NCBI GenBank assembly: GCA_009920665.1
Contig: RFZL01000015.1
Location: 1-51,736, forward strand
From: Alphaproteobacteria bacterium
GTDB taxonomy: Bacteria > Pseudomonadota > Alphaproteobacteria > Puniceispirillales > Puniceispirillaceae
DNA length: 51,736 nt
Direction: 5' to 3'
In this document: positions 16,089 through 25,467 of the stretch, in pieces
How positions within the stretch are numbered: position 1 is the stretch's first letter
Layout: each line of letters starts with the position of its first letter
Made by a program: the position numbers and the translations under genes
The notes under the pieces: generated by a model
What the model saw: only the letters and a program-made list of their open reading frames with translations
What the model was told of the DNA's origin: nothing
The model's database searches: none

Positions 16089-16777
16089 GTTCGGTAGATC
16101 CGCTGTTCGGCTGCTTCATGTTCAAGTGATGCCAGTTCTGCGCCTGTTGCAAAGCTGCCGATCTGATCGGCCGGCGTCGCAAGGGCTGTGTTGGCAGCTG
16201 CGTCAATCTCGGGCATCAGCGCGACAAGACATTGCTGCCCGTCAAGCTGGCCGATGGGAATGGCGCGGACCGCCACTGAAATCTGATTGGTGCACCAGGA
16301 TTGCAGGAATGCCCTCACAAGCTGACCTTGACCCAGACCGACTCTGGCCCCGGCATGGCCGACCGCGACCGGATAGACAAGGCCGGCGGTCAGCTCCAGC
16401 CCGTGCGTCGCGTTGACAATCTGCGTGAACGCGCGCCCGAGTTCGGTTGTCTCAAGATGGCGCTCAGCGCCGGCACAGAGCGACAAACACAGATCATTCA
16501 CATCCTCGCCTTCAAAGGCACGGGCGACGATGACAGCGTCGGTCTGCGCCGCGCCATGATGCAGTGCCATGGACAACCATGACTGCAACTCCTGCCGACT
16601 TCCGACGCTGCCGTTGGCGATGGCTGTTTCAAGCCCGGCCGAATAGCTGAAAGCCCCGATCGGGAAGGCCGGCGAAAACCAGTTCTGAATGATCTGTTGA
16701 TGAAGGGCGGCCGTCATTGCTTGATCCGTCATTGTTTGATCTGTCATTGTTTGATCCGTCAGTGCATGATCCGTCAA
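16085..16777 (-). CDS. ureF: Urease accessory protein UreF
   Basis: UreF forms the UreD-UreF-UreG activation complex on apo-urease. The conserved start [21 protein letters not shown] and the [13 protein letters not shown]-type helical core are present. The frame opens with a TTG at 16777 that overlaps the ureE stop, then three in-frame ATGs (16747, 16732, 16717), each starting a 15-base repeat unit, so the true start is ambiguous; the conserved protein proper begins after 16717. Length is 210-230 residues depending on start, usual for UreF. Confidence 0.92.
   Translation of the reverse strand: MTDHALTDQTMTDQTMTDQAMTAALHQQIIQNWFSPAFPIGAFSYSAGLETAIANGSVGSRQELQSWLSMALHHGAAQTDAVIVARAFEGEDVNDLCLSLCAGAERHLETTELGRAFTQIVNATHGLELTAGLVYPVAVGHAGARVGLGQGQLVRAFLQSWCTNQISVAVRAIPIGQLDGQQCLVALMPEIDAAANTALATPADQIGSFATGAELASLEHEAAEQRIYRT
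16717..16777 (-). repeat. 15-base coding repeats at the ureF 5' end
   Basis: On the minus strand about four units of the form ATGACNGATCAANCA run from near 16777 to 16717, encoding MTDQT-like pentapeptides (the first unit is degenerate). The period of 15 keeps the frame, and every complete unit supplies another ATG start. Confidence 0.8.
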
Positions 16778-17217
16778 TGCTGATGCCCGTGGGTGCGGCC
16801 ATGCCCGAAGGCGCCGCCCTCGGGGCGGAACGGGGCGGTGAGGGGGCTTACAGTGGCGCCAAGTCGCTCTAGCATCGCCTGTAGCACCGAATCATCGCGG
16901 ATGAGCAGATGATCACCGCAGATCTGGCAGGGCGTGTGGCGGTTGCCGATATGCCAGGCAATTCGTGGCAGATTTTCGTGGCGTACGGCCAGCAGGGATT
17001 CACTGGCGGCGCGGATGGCGATCACCCGCCCGTCATCAAGCTGAAAGCCTTCGCCATCATTCACCGAGCGCGTTTCGGCAAGCTCGACCAGAAAGGCCTC
17101 GCCGCCATCACTGGTCAGTTTCTTCCGGCGGATGAACCGGGCCTCATAGTCAAGCGTCACCGTGTCCTGCGCGGTGTCGTCATGAAGATGATGTCTGATG
17201 GTCTGCGCAATATGCAT
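16774..17217 (-). CDS. ureE: Urease nickel metallochaperone UreE
   Basis: Nickel-binding chaperone for urease maturation. The start at 17217 is chosen because GGAGG lies 8 bases upstream, giving 147 residues (typical about 150); an ATG at 17232 is also in frame. The N-terminal domain has the RIRRKKL-like peptide-binding strand region and the C-terminal domain has NLPRIAWHIGNRHTP with the conserved metal His. The tail [14 protein letters not shown] is His-rich, as in many nickel-storing UreE proteins. It is placed between ureC and ureF and ends in a TTGA overlap with ureF. Confidence 0.93.
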   Translation of the reverse strand: MHIAQTIRHHLHDDTAQDTVTLDYEARFIRRKKLTSDGGEAFLVELAETRSVNDGEGFQLDDGRVIAIRAASESLLAVRHENLPRIAWHIGNRHTPCQICGDHLLIRDDSVLQAMLERLGATVSPLTAPFRPEGGAFGHGRTHGHQH

Positions 17218-17237
17218 GACGCGGTCCTCCATTCCCT

Positions 17238-18947
17238 TCAGAACAGGAAATAGCGCTGTGCCATAGGCAGTTCCTCTGCCGGCTCGCATGTCAGCAATTC
17301 GCCATCGGCCCGCACCTCGTAGGTTTCCGGATTGACCTCGATCTGCGGGCAATAGCTGTTATGGACCATATCGGCTTTCGAGATGGTACGGGTCTTCGCA
17401 ACAGCCAGTGTTCTCTTCGCAAGGCCAAGCCTCGTGCCGATATCGTCATCCTGCGCCGCCGCACTGACAAAGCTGACAGCCGATTGCTCGACCGAGCGGC
17501 CATAGGCCCCGAACATCGGGCGCGTATAGACAGGCTGCGGGGTCGGAATCGAGGCGTTCGGGTCACCCATCTGAGCACAGGCAATGCTGCCGCCAAGAAG
17601 CACCATTTCCGGTTTCACGCCAAAGAAGGCCGGATGCCACAGCACCAGATCAGCGCGTTTGCCGATCTCGATCGACCCGATATGGCCGGAAATGCCATGC
17701 GCGATCGCCGGATTGATGGTGTATTTGGCGACATAGCGCTTTACCCGCACATTGTCATTGTCACCGGTTTCCTCGGGCAGTCGGCCGCGCTGTACCTTCA
17801 TCTTGTGGGCGGTCTGCCAGGTGCGGATGATCACCTCGCCAACGCGTCCCATGGCCTGGCTGTCCGAGGCGATGATCGAGAACGCGCCCATATCGTGAAG
17901 GATATCCTCGGCGGCAATCGTCTCGCGGCGGATCCGGCTTTCGGCAAATGCGACATCTTCCGGGATCGACTTGTCGAGGTGATGGCAGACCATCAGCATG
18001 TCCAGATGCTCTTCCAGCGTGTTGACGGTGTAGGGGCGGGTCGGGTTTGTCGAGGATGGCAGAACATGTGGCTCGCCGCAGATCTTGATGATGTCGGGCG
18101 CGTGCCCCCCGCCAGCACCCTCGGTATGAAAGGCATGGATGACGCGGTTCTTCATCGCGGCGACGGTGTTCTCGACAAAGCCGCTTTCATTCAGCGTATC
18201 GGTATGGATCATCACCTGGACATCCATCGCATCGGCGACTGACAGGCAATTGTCGATGGCGCCCGGCGTCGTGCCCCAATCCTCATGCAGTTTCAGTGCG
18301 CAGGCGCCACCACGGACCTGTTCCTCAAGCGCGGCCGGCAGTGAGGCATTGCCCTTGCCGGCAAAGGCAAGGTTCATCGCAAAGGCATCCGCCGCCTGCA
18401 GCATCCGCCCGATATGCCATGGTCCGGGTGTGCATGTCGTCGCCAGCGTGCCATGTGCCGGGCCGGTGCCGCCGCCAAGCATCGTCGTCAGACCGGAATG
18501 CAGCGCGTCATCGATCTGTTGCGGGCAGATGAAATGGATATGGCTGTCAAACCCGCCGGCAGTCAGAACATGACCTTCACCGGCAATGGCCTCGGTGCCG
18601 GGACCGATGATGATGTCGACCCCGGGCTGCGTGTCCGGATTGCCGGCTTTGCCGATGCCGGCGATGACGCCGCCCTTCAGGCCGATATCCGCCTTGAAGA
18701 TGCCGGTGACATCAACGACAAGGGCATTGGTGACCACCGTGTCGACGGCGCCGTCTGCGCGGGTGGTCTGGGATTGGCCCATGCCGTCACGGATGACCTT
18801 GCCACCGCCGAATTTCACCTCCTCGCCATAGGTTGTGAAATCCTTTTCCACCTCGATGATCAGGTCGGTATCGGCAAGCCTTACCCGATCACCCGTGGTT
18901 GGGCCATACATGTCGGCATAGGCCGCGCGGGATATCTGTTTTGGCAT
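17238..18947 (-). CDS. ureC: Urease alpha (catalytic) subunit
   Basis: Hydrolyses urea to ammonia and carbamate at a dinickel site. All catalytic residues are seen, offset by two from Klebsiella: His136 and His138 (DSHIHF), carbamylated Lys219 (ALKLHEDWG), His248, His274, flap residues Cys321-His322-His323 (VCHHLDKS) and Asp362 (IASDSQAMG). The 569-residue length is standard and the C-terminus [10 protein letters not shown] is canonical. It overlaps ureB by one base (TGATG). The subunit itself looks fully functional. Confidence 0.97.
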   Translation of the reverse strand: MPKQISRAAYADMYGPTTGDRVRLADTDLIIEVEKDFTTYGEEVKFGGGKVIRDGMGQSQTTRADGAVDTVVTNALVVDVTGIFKADIGLKGGVIAGIGKAGNPDTQPGVDIIIGPGTEAIAGEGHVLTAGGFDSHIHFICPQQIDDALHSGLTTMLGGGTGPAHGTLATTCTPGPWHIGRMLQAADAFAMNLAFAGKGNASLPAALEEQVRGGACALKLHEDWGTTPGAIDNCLSVADAMDVQVMIHTDTLNESGFVENTVAAMKNRVIHAFHTEGAGGGHAPDIIKICGEPHVLPSSTNPTRPYTVNTLEEHLDMLMVCHHLDKSIPEDVAFAESRIRRETIAAEDILHDMGAFSIIASDSQAMGRVGEVIIRTWQTAHKMKVQRGRLPEETGDNDNVRVKRYVAKYTINPAIAHGISGHIGSIEIGKRADLVLWHPAFFGVKPEMVLLGGSIACAQMGDPNASIPTPQPVYTRPMFGAYGRSVEQSAVSFVSAAAQDDDIGTRLGLAKRTLAVAKTRTISKADMVHNSYCPQIEVNPETYEVRADGELLTCEPAEELPMAQRYFLF

Positions 18948-19263
18948 CAGAGGTCTCCCATGATCTGCTGGTTGAAACCGAAAACGCGGCGGCCCCCGGT
19001 GAGCGGGACAAGTACCACCTCTCGGCTCTGGCCCGGCTCGAACCGGACGGCTGTTCCGGCGGCGATATCAAGGCGCAGGCCGCGCGCTGCCGCTCGGTCG
19101 AAGTCGAGCGCCGCGTTTGTCTCGGCAAAATGATAGTGGCTTCCGACCTGAACCGGGCGGTCGCCCGTGTTGGCGACAATGAGGACGGTTTGTCCGGCGC
19201 CGGCATTCAGTGTGATCTCGCCATCCGCTGGCAGAATTTCTCCCGGAATCATAATAGGGGGAA

Positions 19264-19267
<4 letters not shown>
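18947..19267 (-). CDS. ureB: Urease beta subunit
   Basis: Structural small subunit of the (alpha-beta-gamma)3 urease. The conserved [18 protein letters not shown] start and the [18 protein letters not shown] and [10 protein letters not shown] strands, then the terminal [16 protein letters not shown], are present in full. The start ATG at 19267 overlaps the ureA stop by 4 bases; a second ATG at 19252 (MIPGE) would match the most common family start. The 106-residue length is normal. Confidence 0.95.
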
Positions 19268-19524
<257 letters not shown>

Positions 19525-19535
19525 GGCCTACCCTT

Positions 19536-20351
19536 TCATTGCCATACGCGCGGCACCTGAACGCCACCCAATGTTGTCAAAAAATGTCTGAGATCCTGTT
19601 TGCCGGCCATGGTGTCGCGCGCCAGCATCCGCATCACCGCTTTGCCGTTCCATGCCGACATGGCGGCACGCGAAATCATATTGTCCAGCGCCGCGTTCAT
19701 GTCGGCGTGGATCTGCGCGGCGCGGGGGCCGACATAGACGGCCACTGCCATCATCTGTGCCCCGTCTGCGGCGGCGCTGTTGAAAAGACAGCGATCGATA
19801 TCACCGTCCAGGCGCAGCGCTTCGGCATGAACAAGCCGTCCATCACGGTGTATCCGCCAGCGATCAGTGAAGGTGCAGCTGTTCAGCGTTTCGCCCATGG
19901 CATACCGCCCGAACACAAGCGATTCGAGAATCAGGCACTCGCTGTCCTGATCCATATCGACATCGATGCGCCGCGCAAGGCGGCTGTGGTCAAACAGGAT
20001 CGTTTCCTGCGGCAACCAGTGAAGTCTGGCGCCATTCGTTGCGGTGAGTTTCACATCAAGGCGCGCCGCGTCATCACCGCTGCTGCGATAGGCGCGTTCC
20101 GCAGCCTGTGTGGTGACGGTAACGTCGCTGGCATCGGCGCTGGATCGATAGGTGAAACTGTCTCCCCCGGTGATGCCGCCAGCAGTGTTGACAAGCACGA
20201 CCTCGTTTGACGGGGCATGGTTTCGTGGCAAAAGTGCTTTTGCCGAGCCTGAGTGGAACAGCACTTCAAGCGCGTTGTTGCGGAACGCCGTTCTTATTGT
20301 TCCACGCGCCCGTTGCAAAGATTGTGGAAATGTCGCGGTGCCATCCATCAT
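19536..20351 (-). CDS. ureD: Urease accessory protein UreD
   Basis: UreD (UreH) is the scaffold that binds apo-urease and recruits UreF and UreG. The family blocks NEVVLVNTAGGITGGDSF, WLPQETILFDHSRL, LESLVFGRYAMGE and RDGRLVHAEALRLDGD are all visible in a 271-residue protein of normal size. It is the first gene of the operon and ends 11 bases before ureA. Seventy bases upstream lies the end of a decayed dehydrogenase remnant transcribed in the same direction; the promoter must lie in or before that remnant, and none was recognised. Confidence 0.93.
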   Translation of the reverse strand: MMDGTATFPQSLQRARGTIRTAFRNNALEVLFHSGSAKALLPRNHAPSNEVVLVNTAGGITGGDSFTYRSSADASDVTVTTQAAERAYRSSGDDAARLDVKLTATNGARLHWLPQETILFDHSRLARRIDVDMDQDSECLILESLVFGRYAMGETLNSCTFTDRWRIHRDGRLVHAEALRLDGDIDRCLFNSAAADGAQMMAVAVYVGPRAAQIHADMNAALDNMISRAAMSAWNGKAVMRMLARDTMAGKQDLRHFLTTLGGVQVPRVWQ

Positions 20352-20421
20352 GATAAATCCAGACTAAGACTGAATGGCTCCGATTCCAACCTGCCACGGG
20401 CCGGTGAACGGGCCGATACAG

Positions 20422-20870
20422 TTAAACAGGTCCGAAGACTTCCAGTGCATGAGGATATGAAGTCCGGCCAGTGCTCGACACCGCAAAAATCCGGTCATGG
20501 TGCTGCAAAAAACGCAGCATGTAGGAGGCTGATTGCCACAATGCCACACCTGACTGCGCGGCAATATCAGCAAAGGCCTCGCTTGTTGCAGGATTGACGG
20601 GGATGCCATCGACGTGGCGGCGCGTGGCCTCGTCCCATTCCCGGTCGTCGGGGGCCATAACCCGCGCATCATCGCGTTGCGGACTGTTGCGAAGCTGGGT
20701 CAGATAATGGCGCATGCCCGCGCTGAACAGCTCCAGACCGACAAAAGCCGACGGGTCGAGCGCGTTGATAAAAGCCCCGAGCGCGCGCGGTATGGACAGG
20801 TCTGGATCATCCATCGATATCAGATCGGGGGAAATGCGCATGCGGTCATCACGGCCGAGAATAGCTCAAT
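20422..20870 (-). pseudogene. Remnant of an Ldh_2-family (malate/L-lactate/ureidoglycolate) dehydrogenase
   Basis: An open 139-codon frame (20422-20841) matches by eye the C-terminal end of Ldh_2 enzymes: ISMDDPDLSIPRALGAFINALDPSAF, then an RHYLTQLR helix and RRHVDGIPV, comparable to AllD. Full-length members have about 340 residues, so over half is missing. Just upstream the adjacent frame continues with IELFSAVMTACAF (to 20870), like the conserved ElLsgvLtG element; the switch falls at a run of five G (20827-20831) consistent with a one-base indel. The 5' part is absent, replaced by the start of the YaiI gene. This identification is by pattern recognition. Confidence 0.55.
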
Positions 20871-20943
20871 CACCTCACCAGATTGAAATCCGGCAGGTTC
20901 CGGAATGGATGCAAAGCCGGCCAGTATGTCCTATGGTCTGGAA

Positions 20944-21402
20944 ATGATGACGATTTATGTCGATGCCGATGCCTGTCCGGTGAAAGAGGAAGTTACAACC
21001 ATTGCCATTCGCCACGAATGCCGTGCGGTGATGGTCTGCAATGGCGGCATCCGCCCGAACCCGCACCCGCTGATCGACTTGGTAATTGTCGATGATGGTC
21101 CGGACGCGGCGGATATCTGGATCGCCGACCAGGCTGTGGCAGGCGATATCATCATCACCAATGATATTCCGCTGGCGGCGAAAAGCGTTGGCAATGGCGC
21201 CGCTGTGTTGCGTCCGGATGGCAGCCCGATCACCGCCGCCAATATTGGCGCCATTCTGGCGACGCGTGACCTGATGGCCGACATGCGCGCCGCCGACCCC
21301 CTTCACCGGACGGCTCAGGGGCAGGGAAAGCCGTTCTCGAAAGCGGATCGTGGCCGGTTTTCGCAGGCGCTTGACCAGCTGGTGTCGCGGCGATCGGGGT
21401 GA
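20944..21402 (+). CDS. UPF0178 (YaiI/YqxD) family protein
   Basis: A small cytosolic protein of a widespread family with a PIN/NYN-like nuclease fold and no settled function. The diagnostic N-terminus YVDADACPVK, then CNGGIRPNPHP, the acidic DQAVAGDIIITNDIPLA segment and the C-terminal GQGKPFSKADRGRFSQALD are present. ATG codons at 20944 and 20947 are both plausible; a start at 20905 would add residues not seen in the family. No strong ribosome site is visible. It stands alone between the dehydrogenase remnant and a convergent flavoprotein gene. Confidence 0.88.
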   Translation: MMTIYVDADACPVKEEVTTIAIRHECRAVMVCNGGIRPNPHPLIDLVIVDDGPDAADIWIADQAVAGDIIITNDIPLAAKSVGNGAAVLRPDGSPITAANIGAILATRDLMADMRAADPLHRTAQGQGKPFSKADRGRFSQALDQLVSRRSG

Positions 21403-21408
21403 GGGCGC

Positions 21409-22590
21409 TCAGGCAGCCTCGCCGGCGACAAAGCCCGAAGACCACGCCCACTGGAAATTATACCCGCCGAGATGTCCTGTCACATCGACCACTTCTCCAA
21501 TAAAGAACAGGCCGGGCTGCGAGCGCGCCTCCATTGTCCTTGCGGACAACTCGCCAACATCGACGCCGCCAAGCGTGACTTCGGCGGTGCGATAACCCTC
21601 GGTGCCACTTGGCGTGACCTGCCAGCGATTGATCCGGCCGCCAACCCTTGCCAGCGCCGTGTTGGGCTGGTCGGCAAGACGGCCCGAGATCACCATTTCA
21701 TCGAGGATATCGGCGGCGAGACGGCGCGGCAGACATTCACCGAGCGCCGTCAGCACCTCCTGTCGCGGCGTCTGCGTCTTGCGTTCTGTCAGCCAGGCGG
21801 CGGCATCGATGTCGGGCAGCAGGTTGATCCTGATATCGGTGCCTTCATCCCAATAGGAGCTGATCTGCAGGATCGAGGGGCCGGACAGGCCGCGATGGGT
21901 GAACAGCAGCCCTTCGCGGAACATCGTCTTGCCGTGCTGCACCTCGGCATCAACCGACAGGCCGGACAGTGCCTTGCATCTGGCGAGGAAATCAGCCTGA
22001 AAGGTGAGGGGAACAAGCGCCGGTTTTACCGCCGTGACTTTCAGTCCGAACTGTCTGGCGATATCATAGCCGAACCGTGTCGCACCGATCTTCGGAATCG
22101 ACAGGCCGCCAGTGGCGATGACCAGTGACTGGCAGGAAATTGCGCCGTTGTCCGTAGTGACAAGATAGCCGTCCAAGTTCGCCTCGACACGCTGCACGCC
22201 GGTATTCAGGCGCAGTTCGGCGCCGGCATCACAACACTCGTCAAGAAGCATGTCGATAATCTGTTGGGCGCTGTCGTCGCAGAACAGCTGACCAAGCTTC
22301 TTTTCATGAAAGGCGATCTGATGCTGCGTGACAAGCTGCACGAAATCATCCTGGGTGTAGCGGGCAAAAGCGGATTTGCAGAAATGCCTGTTGGTCGACA
22401 GGAAGGCCGCGGGGCTGGAATGCAGATTGGTGAAGTTGCAGCGACCACCACCGGAGATCCGGATTTTCTCGGCCGGCTTGCGGGCATGATCAAGGATCAG
22501 AACTGACCGTCCGCGCCGTCCAGCCACACGACCGCACATCAGGCCTGCGGCACCGCCACCAATGATCACAACATCGCGTATTTCCATCAT
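21409..22590 (-). CDS. NAD(P)/FAD-dependent oxidoreductase, YhiN/HI0933 family
   Basis: Flavoprotein of the HI0933/BaiN family, whose physiological role is unsettled. The FAD fold is clear: VVIIGGGAAGLMCG at the N-terminus, KIRISGGGRCNFTN after it, and VTGHLGGYNFQWAWSSGFVAG at the C-terminus. The ATG at 22590 (MMEIRDVV) is preferred to one 48 bases upstream because the Rossmann strand normally begins within ten residues of the start. Length is then 393 residues. It converges on the YaiI gene with 6 bases between stops. Confidence 0.85.
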   Translation of the reverse strand: MMEIRDVVIIGGGAAGLMCGRVAGRRGRSVLILDHARKPAEKIRISGGGRCNFTNLHSSPAAFLSTNRHFCKSAFARYTQDDFVQLVTQHQIAFHEKKLGQLFCDDSAQQIIDMLLDECCDAGAELRLNTGVQRVEANLDGYLVTTDNGAISCQSLVIATGGLSIPKIGATRFGYDIARQFGLKVTAVKPALVPLTFQADFLARCKALSGLSVDAEVQHGKTMFREGLLFTHRGLSGPSILQISSYWDEGTDIRINLLPDIDAAAWLTERKTQTPRQEVLTALGECLPRRLAADILDEMVISGRLADQPNTALARVGGRINRWQVTPSGTEGYRTAEVTLGGVDVGELSARTMEARSQPGLFFIGEVVDVTGHLGGYNFQWAWSSGFVAGEAA

Positions 22591-22763
22591 GCCTTCATCA
22601 GTTTGGTTACCTTCGGGCAAAGGCCGGTCGACAGGCATCTTTGGGGATGGTGCCTGAGATTCATCAGCTTGAGACCCATGATGGCCATCATTGCCGCGAA
22701 GGGGAGGTGTGGCATCGGGTCATCGCAAGACGGCAGGGCATCGGTCCGGTGAGCACAGGCTGG

Positions 22764-22928
22764 CTAGGCGTCATCCTTGTCCTGCTGAAGCGTTTCCAGC
22801 ACCTGCTTCTGCAACAGGCCAAGCGAAGCGGCGATCAGCATGATCGCCTTGTTTTTCTTCATTCCCTGTTTGCGGTACGCTGCGAACAGCCGTCTTATCG
22901 TTTCAGTCTCGGCGGTGCGAGATGACAT
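22764..22928 (-). CDS. Small hypothetical protein, 54 residues
   Basis: A short frame that reads like a real protein: it starts MSSRTAETETIRRLFAAY, has a Lys-rich middle (QGMKKNKAIM) and a helical LGLLQKQVLETLQQ end, and stops with TAG. Composition suggests two amphipathic helices. A GAGG is about 12 bases upstream, rather far. I do not recognise a family. It sits alone in the roughly 500-base gap between the YhiN gene and the oxygenase gene; nothing else was recognised in 22591-22763 or 22929-23087. Confidence 0.45.
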   Translation of the reverse strand: MSSRTAETETIRRLFAAYRKQGMKKNKAIMLIAASLGLLQKQVLETLQQDKDDA

Positions 22929-23087
22929 GTGAACGGTTTACCTCGTCTGAAATGGACCATCGAAACCCTTGAATGCGAGAGGTCGTCACTTTCAACCTTG
23001 ATTGTCATCATAGTGCAATGGCAGAGACATGAACAGATGTTCGGCAGTCACCCGATTTTGTGGTTCCGATCACAGTTGCCAGTCGTC

Positions 23088-24065
23088 TTAACCTTTGTGG
23101 GACGCTTCAATCTTGAGTCGTATGTGATCGCCTGCCGTGATCGGAGGGTATTGCGCCCCGCTTCCCTCACAGCTTGCAAGACATTCGATCTTCGCGTCAT
23201 AATCCGGATGCATGAAATAGCCGATTGAGATGCGGCGGGACATGGCGTCATGAAGGTTTTCCGGCGTCACGACACGATGCATGGTTGAAACCCATTTGCC
23301 ATTCGTCCAGCGTTGCATCATGTCGCCAAGATTGACCACAAGCGCCCCTTCAGGTGGTGAAACGGGTGCCCATTCTCCTTCACGCTCAACCTCCAGGCCG
23401 CCATTGGCGGTGGTCATGGCGAGGATTGTCAGCGCCCCGTAATCAGTATGCGCGCCCGTGCGGAGCTGGCCAGGCAAGGGCGGTTCCGTCAGGGCCGGAT
23501 AATGATGTACCGACATGATCGAAAAATGTTTCTGGATCAGGGGCGTGAAATGCTCTTCCGGCATGTTGGCCGCAACCGCGAAAATCCTAAGAATGTTGGC
23601 CGAGAGCGTTTCGAAGGCACGGTAGAGATCAAGCAGGGAAGCGTCCAGCCCGGTTGGCGTATCTGGCATGATATTCGGAGCATAGGCAGTTACTGCCTCG
23701 GGAATATGGGCAAAGTCGGCGGCATGATCATCTATCGGCCCGAGAAACAGGCTTTCGCGCAAGTCCTTTGGTGCATCCTTGCCAAGTGTCGCGGACAATC
23801 CGCGTGTCGCCAGGCCGTGATAACCGCGCTGCTTGGCCGGACCGGACGGGTGCCATTTCGCCTTTTCATCATCAGGCAGATCAAAAAATTCAAAGCCCTT
23901 GGTGAACGCCGTTTCGAGGAGCGATTGCGGGATGCCATGCCCGGTCAGGACAACAAATCCAATGCTTCGCGCGGCGCTGGCAACTTCTGCCGCAACCTCT
24001 TCCTTGCCACCGGCATCGCCGGCAAGGAAAGGAGCTATGTCGATGGTGGGAATTTCACAGGTCAT
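23088..24065 (-). CDS. 2-oxoglutarate/Fe(II)-dependent dioxygenase (isopenicillin N synthase family)
   Basis: Non-heme iron oxygenase. The iron triad is His206-x-Asp208 (GAHTDYG) and His263 (STMHRVV), and Arg278-x-Ser280 (RRISIGYF) would bind the 2-oxoglutarate carboxylate. The DIOX_N start IPTIDIAPFL and GFVVLTGHGIP are classic. At 325 residues it has normal size. Relatives in bacteria act on uracil, thymine, xanthine or amino-acid-like compounds, but the substrate cannot be read. It overlaps the upstream binding-protein-like gene by 4 bases and belongs to the minus-strand operon running from 26351, so it may hydroxylate a heterocyclic substrate. Confidence 0.88.
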   Translation of the reverse strand: MTCEIPTIDIAPFLAGDAGGKEEVAAEVASAARSIGFVVLTGHGIPQSLLETAFTKGFEFFDLPDDEKAKWHPSGPAKQRGYHGLATRGLSATLGKDAPKDLRESLFLGPIDDHAADFAHIPEAVTAYAPNIMPDTPTGLDASLLDLYRAFETLSANILRIFAVAANMPEEHFTPLIQKHFSIMSVHHYPALTEPPLPGQLRTGAHTDYGALTILAMTTANGGLEVEREGEWAPVSPPEGALVVNLGDMMQRWTNGKWVSTMHRVVTPENLHDAMSRRISIGYFMHPDYDAKIECLASCEGSGAQYPPITAGDHIRLKIEASHKG

Positions 24066-24949
24066 GATGTTTCCAATCTGGCGATCACATGGTCATAGGG
24101 AATGTCAGTTGTAATCAGGCCGCCTGACAGCAGGGCCGATTTCAGCTTTACAAAGGCGGCGACGGGCAGGTCGGTCTGTCGCGCCCAGAGATTTGACGAT
24201 TGATAGCCTGCTATCGCGGCGGCCAGAATGGTCAGCGGCACCTCTGGAAACAGGGTGCCGAGCTCGGCCGCGATATCGTCAGCTGGTTCTATGGTGAGTG
24301 CGTCGAGTGCACGGCCAACGCCTGTCAGCAGCGATTGGCAAATAGCACGGTTGTTCTGAAAATAACTGCGGGTCGTGTAGAAGCTTGTATAGCCGATATC
24401 GCCGCGGTCGGCGAAACGATGCCATATGTATGCCTTGCCATCCGCAAGCGCGCTGGAGGCATAAGGTTCCAACACCTGGGCAACGTCGATCTCGCCAGTC
24501 GCCAGTTTGCCGGGAAAGGTACTCATTGCGGCACGTTCGGCGATATCGAGATTCGATGGCTCGATGCCGGCGCGGGTCAGATCATCCTGGAATGTCATCC
24601 AGGGGGTTGGAACCTCCTCGGATATCGCCAGCCGTTTACCGCGCAGATCGTGAAAGTGAAAATCCGGATTTGGCTCGTGGCCGATCAGGATAAAGGGGTC
24701 GCGCGCGACGATCTGCCCGAAGGCGACAAGCTGACAGTCCGGATCACGATCATGGTGCAGCATCACGCGCATGGGGCCGCCCCATGAAATGTCGGCCCGG
24801 CCGGCAAGCAGCCCCTCGGCGGTCTCTACCGGGTCCGGTGACAGGTGAATGGCGACATCCAGGCCCTCATCCCTCCAGAAACCGCGGCGGTCAGCCAGAT
24901 AGAATGGTGTGTAGACAATGGTACGCAGGTTTTCATAGAGAGTGATCAT
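24062..24949 (-). CDS. NMT1/THI5-like substrate-binding domain protein without signal peptide
   Basis: Periplasmic-binding-protein fold of the NMT1/THI5 group: TIVYTPFYLADRRGFWRDEGLDV at the N-terminus, DISWGGPMRVMLHHD and DLRGKRLAISEE follow. The ATG at 24949 places the fold directly at the N-terminus with no signal peptide or lipobox; the longer frame to 25060 adds a polar, non-secretory extension. No ABC ATPase or permease gene is adjacent. It may be a cytosolic ligand-binding protein or enzyme of the THI5 type, or an importer receptor exported differently. It overlaps the dioxygenase gene by 4 bases. Confidence 0.75.
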   Translation of the reverse strand: MITLYENLRTIVYTPFYLADRRGFWRDEGLDVAIHLSPDPVETAEGLLAGRADISWGGPMRVMLHHDRDPDCQLVAFGQIVARDPFILIGHEPNPDFHFHDLRGKRLAISEEVPTPWMTFQDDLTRAGIEPSNLDIAERAAMSTFPGKLATGEIDVAQVLEPYASSALADGKAYIWHRFADRGDIGYTSFYTTRSYFQNNRAICQSLLTGVGRALDALTIEPADDIAAELGTLFPEVPLTILAAAIAGYQSSNLWARQTDLPVAAFVKLKSALLSGGLITTDIPYDHVIARLETS

Positions 24950-25077
24950 GGACCGCTTGCTGTCTGTTCCTTGTAAAGGTCGCAAATTCACCTTGTCGCT
25001 TTTGGCCGCGACAGTAAACAGCTTCCAGCAGTTATTCACGATGCCACTGCTTGTGGCCATCCTGATGGCCCGCTTGG
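24950..25077 (-). promoter_or_regulatory. Operon spacer with two inverted repeats
   Basis: Within an otherwise tightly packed operon, 128 bases separate the SnoaL-like gene from the binding-protein-like gene. Two inverted repeats lie here: GGCCATC-CT-GATGGCC (25055-25070) and TGTCGC-8 bases-GCGACA (24994-25013). Neither is followed by a U-run, so an mRNA processing or stability role, or an internal control point, is more likely than full termination. Confidence 0.35.
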
Positions 25078-25467
25078 CTAGCTTTTGATGCTGTTGGCGC
25101 CGGCCATATAGACACTGATCCCTGTGATCTTGCCATCACGCATGGAAAATACATTCGCATTGGATTTCGGCTCCGGCGCCGCCGGGCCGGAATAGGTTAC
25201 TGTGAACTGGCTGGCGATGCGCCCACAGGATGCTGACGGCGAATGGGTGAAGTCGTGATGCCGCGCTTTCACCATCATATCCGGCGACACCTCCCAGCGC
25301 GCCGCAAAAAGCGAACGAATTGCCGCCCTGCCATGGTGGGTGATGTCGTGGGTTTCGATGCGTAGCACGCAGTCTTCGGCCAATATGTTGGCAAGGGCGT
25401 CACTGTCGCGATCATCCAGCACTGTGAAATAGCGCATTGCCAGCTGGATCAATTCTTCATCTGTCAT
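25078..25467 (-). CDS. SnoaL/NTF2-like protein
   Basis: A 129-residue cone-shaped NTF2-like protein. The helical start ELIQLAMRYFTVLDDRD, the ETHDITHHGRAAIRSLF segment and the C-terminal VFSMRDGKITGISVYMAG are family features. Members serve as small isomerases, cyclases or binding proteins, and the sequence alone does not tell which. It is a clear paralogue of the protein at 43120-43500 (shared ETH...G...IR..F, SN.N.F, and ...VYMAG.N endings). It overlaps the deacetylase-like gene by 4 bases, so it is likely co-translated with it. Confidence 0.8.
   Translation of the reverse strand: MTDEELIQLAMRYFTVLDDRDSDALANILAEDCVLRIETHDITHHGRAAIRSLFAARWEVSPDMMVKARHHDFTHSPSASCGRIASQFTVTYSGPAAPEPKSNANVFSMRDGKITGISVYMAGANSIKS

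Noticed and set aside
22641-22925. 94-codon plus-strand frame in the gap after the YhiN gene
   Set aside because: Low-quality composition and no ribosome site; the 54-codon minus-strand frame at 22764-22928 looks more protein-like.
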